From the NCBI RefSeq assembly GCF_910591885.1, contig NC_063269.1, positions 2,542,001 to 2,606,000 on the forward strand: DNA of 64,000 bases, given 5' to 3'. Below, piece by piece: positions 63,055-64,000 of the stretch. Position numbers and translations under genes: made by a program. This DNA is from Bombus terrestris. Its lineage: Eukaryota; Arthropoda; Insecta; Hymenoptera; Apidae. The notes below the pieces were generated by a model. That model was given only the letters and a program-made list of their open reading frames with translations. It did not search any database and was not told the origin of the DNA. Each line of letters begins with the position of its first letter. Position 1 is the stretch's first letter.

Positions 63055-63382
63055 ATCTATTCCGGTTGATCGCGGATCCAAACAGACTGGTGGATCAACG
63101 AAAGCTCGGTTTATTGTTGCACGACTGCATCCAAGTGCCAAGGCAGTTGGGAGAAGTGGCGGCATTCGGTGGATCGAATATCGAGCCGAGCGTTCGCAGC
63201 TGCTTCGAGAAGGCTGGAAAAGACAAAAATGAAATAGAAGCGGTGCACTTTTTGAGCTGGCTGCAACAAGAGCCTCAAAGTATGGTCTGGTTGCCTGTGC
63301 TTCATAGACTCTCCGCCGCGGAGAGCGCAAAGCATCAAGCGAAATGTAACATATGCAAGGAATATCCTATCACTGGATTCAG
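63055..63382 (+). CDS. Dys: Dystrophin exon: end of EF-hand region and start of ZZ zinc finger
   Basis: 328-nt exon reading (Y)LFRLIADPNRLVDQRKLGLL, continuing LHDCIQVPRQLGEVAAFGGS, NIEPSVRSCFEKAGK, EPQSMVWLPVLHRLSAAESA and KHQAKCNICKEYPITGF, and ending with two bases of an arginine codon. RQLGEVA.FGGSNIEPSVRSCF and EPQSMVWLPVLHR are diagnostic of dystrophin-family proteins. CNIC supplies the first cysteine pair of the ZZ finger, a two-zinc fold that stabilises dystroglycan binding. The donor is AG|GTATGG (G at 63383), weaker than the neighbouring ones. Frame is continuous with both neighbours. Confidence 0.97.
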
Positions 63383-63541
63383 GTATGGCATATCCCGCAA
63401 TTTTACCATCGTAGAAAACTAGAAAAATTTAGAAACTTGTAGAAATTCTTTCTACAAGTTTTCTTTTATTTCCAAGTGAATCTATAATATCGTGAAACTA
63501 CGATTTCTATTTCGATTCATATCCATTTCCTCTGATTCCAG
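63383..63541 (+). other. Dys: Short dystrophin intron (159 nt) with a hairpin
   Basis: Donor GTATGG, acceptor GATTCCAG. It contains a perfect 13-bp inverted repeat, AAACTTGTAGAAA (63433-63445) and TTTCTACAAGTTT (63449-63461), with a three-base loop. The intron splits the ZZ finger between its first and second cysteine pairs. Confidence 0.85.
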
Positions 63542-63653
63542 GTATCGTTGCTTGAAATGCTTCAATTTCGACATGTGTCAGAATTGCTTCTTCTCAGGCC
63601 GGAAGGCGAAGAACCACAAGTTGACGCATCCGATGCAGGAATATTGCACTGCG
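63542..63653 (+). CDS. Dys: Dystrophin exon: ZZ zinc finger, remainder
   Basis: 112-nt exon completing the split arginine codon and reading YRCLKCFNFDMCQNCFFSGR, then KAKNHKLTHPMQEYCTA. It ends in phase 0 at GCG|GTAAGC (G at 63654). CLKC and CQNC provide the second and third cysteine pairs and the two histidines (NHKLTH) complete the ZZ ligand set. DMCQNCFFSGR matches vertebrate DICQSCFFSGR. Where human dystrophin has Ser and His at the CLKC positions, this protein has both cysteines of the general ZZ consensus. Confidence 0.97.
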
Positions 63654-63744
63654 GTAAGCTATGTTTCTCACTCGTCCGCCATCCTTTGTAAAATATTTCC
63701 TCCATATCCATAATGCGAAACAATAACGCTCGTTTATTCCGCAG
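63654..63744 (+). other. Dys: Short dystrophin intron (91 nt)
   Basis: Donor GTAAGC, acceptor TTCCGCAG. Nothing else in it. Confidence 0.85.
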
Positions 63745-64000
63745 ACCACATCTGGTGAGGACGTGCGCGACTTTACGAGAGCGCTTCGAAACAAATTCAA
63801 GTCGAAAAGATACTTCAAGAAGCACCCGAGGGTCGGCTATCTGCCAGTGCAGACAGTTTTGGAGGGAGATGCTTTGGAAAGTCCGGCGCCGTCGCCGCAG
63901 CACAGCTCCCTTAGCCAGGACATGCACTCCCGATTAGAAATGTACGCGTCTCGACTGGCGGAAGTCGAACTATCGCGCACGAGAAGCAACTCGACGCCGG
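63745..64000 (+). CDS. Dys: Dystrophin exon (partial): linker after ZZ, start of C-terminal region
   Basis: Begins in phase 0 with TTSGEDVRDFTRALRNKFKS, followed by KRYFKKHPRVGYLPVQTVLE, GDALESPAPSPQHSS and SRLEMYASRLAEVE, and is still open at the end of the window with no convincing donor. It matches vertebrate TTSGEDVRDF, RYFAKHPR.GYLPVQTVLEGD and SRIEHYASRLAEME. The syntrophin-binding and coiled-coil dystrobrevin-binding segments would follow beyond base 64000. The part here is 85 codons plus one base; the stop codon is not in the window. Confidence 0.95.

Noticed and set aside
63562..63927. 121-codon minus-strand frame
   Set aside because: Shadow of the ZZ and linker exons on the + strand, which have clear homology and splice sites.
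1..64000. CRISPR arrays, rRNA, tRNA, operon-type organisation
   Set aside because: The window is eukaryotic. No regularly spaced repeats, no recognisable tRNA arms or rRNA cores, and the only clear gene has introns.

Overview
The window is a piece of an insect nuclear genome, probably from a bee or other hymenopteran. It is AT-rich (estimated by eye) with many CpG dinucleotides. Introns have GT..AG borders and short CT and T microsatellites. The only gene recognised with confidence lies on the + strand: the 3' half of the dystrophin gene (Dys; orthologue of vertebrate DMD). The gene is open at both ends. At least one 5' exon lies upstream, and the last readable exon runs off base 64000 without a stop.

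Layout. Bases 1-3571 are intron and contain a possible degraded LTR. An exon at 3572-3738 encodes the last helix of the penultimate spectrin repeat. A 54.7-kb intron follows (3739-58446). Inside it, at 30768-30962, is a 65-codon ATG exon with a phase-0 donor and a TATA/initiator-like sequence upstream. I read it as the alternative first exon of a short dystrophin isoform (Dp116/Dp117-like). From 58447 to the end, eight exons in good frame continuity encode the last spectrin repeat, the WW domain, the EF-hand region, the ZZ zinc finger and the beginning of the C-terminal region. Every junction was checked for phase and GT/AG borders.

How it works together. The full-length product would be a long actin-to-dystroglycan linker. 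The short product would keep only the last spectrin repeat plus the dystroglycan-binding WW-EF-ZZ module. Both would share all exons from 58447 on. The exon at 3572 and the alternative exon both end in phase 0, and the exon at 58447 starts in phase 0, so either can splice to it. The join falls at a spectrin-repeat boundary.

The rest of the large intron holds microsatellites, a few perfect hairpins, a small diverged dispersed repeat family, a diverged roughly 50-bp duplication and several CpG-rich patches. I see no convincing nested gene, tRNA, rRNA or CRISPR array. I did not find a new biological system; the most interesting item is the intronic promoter and first exon.
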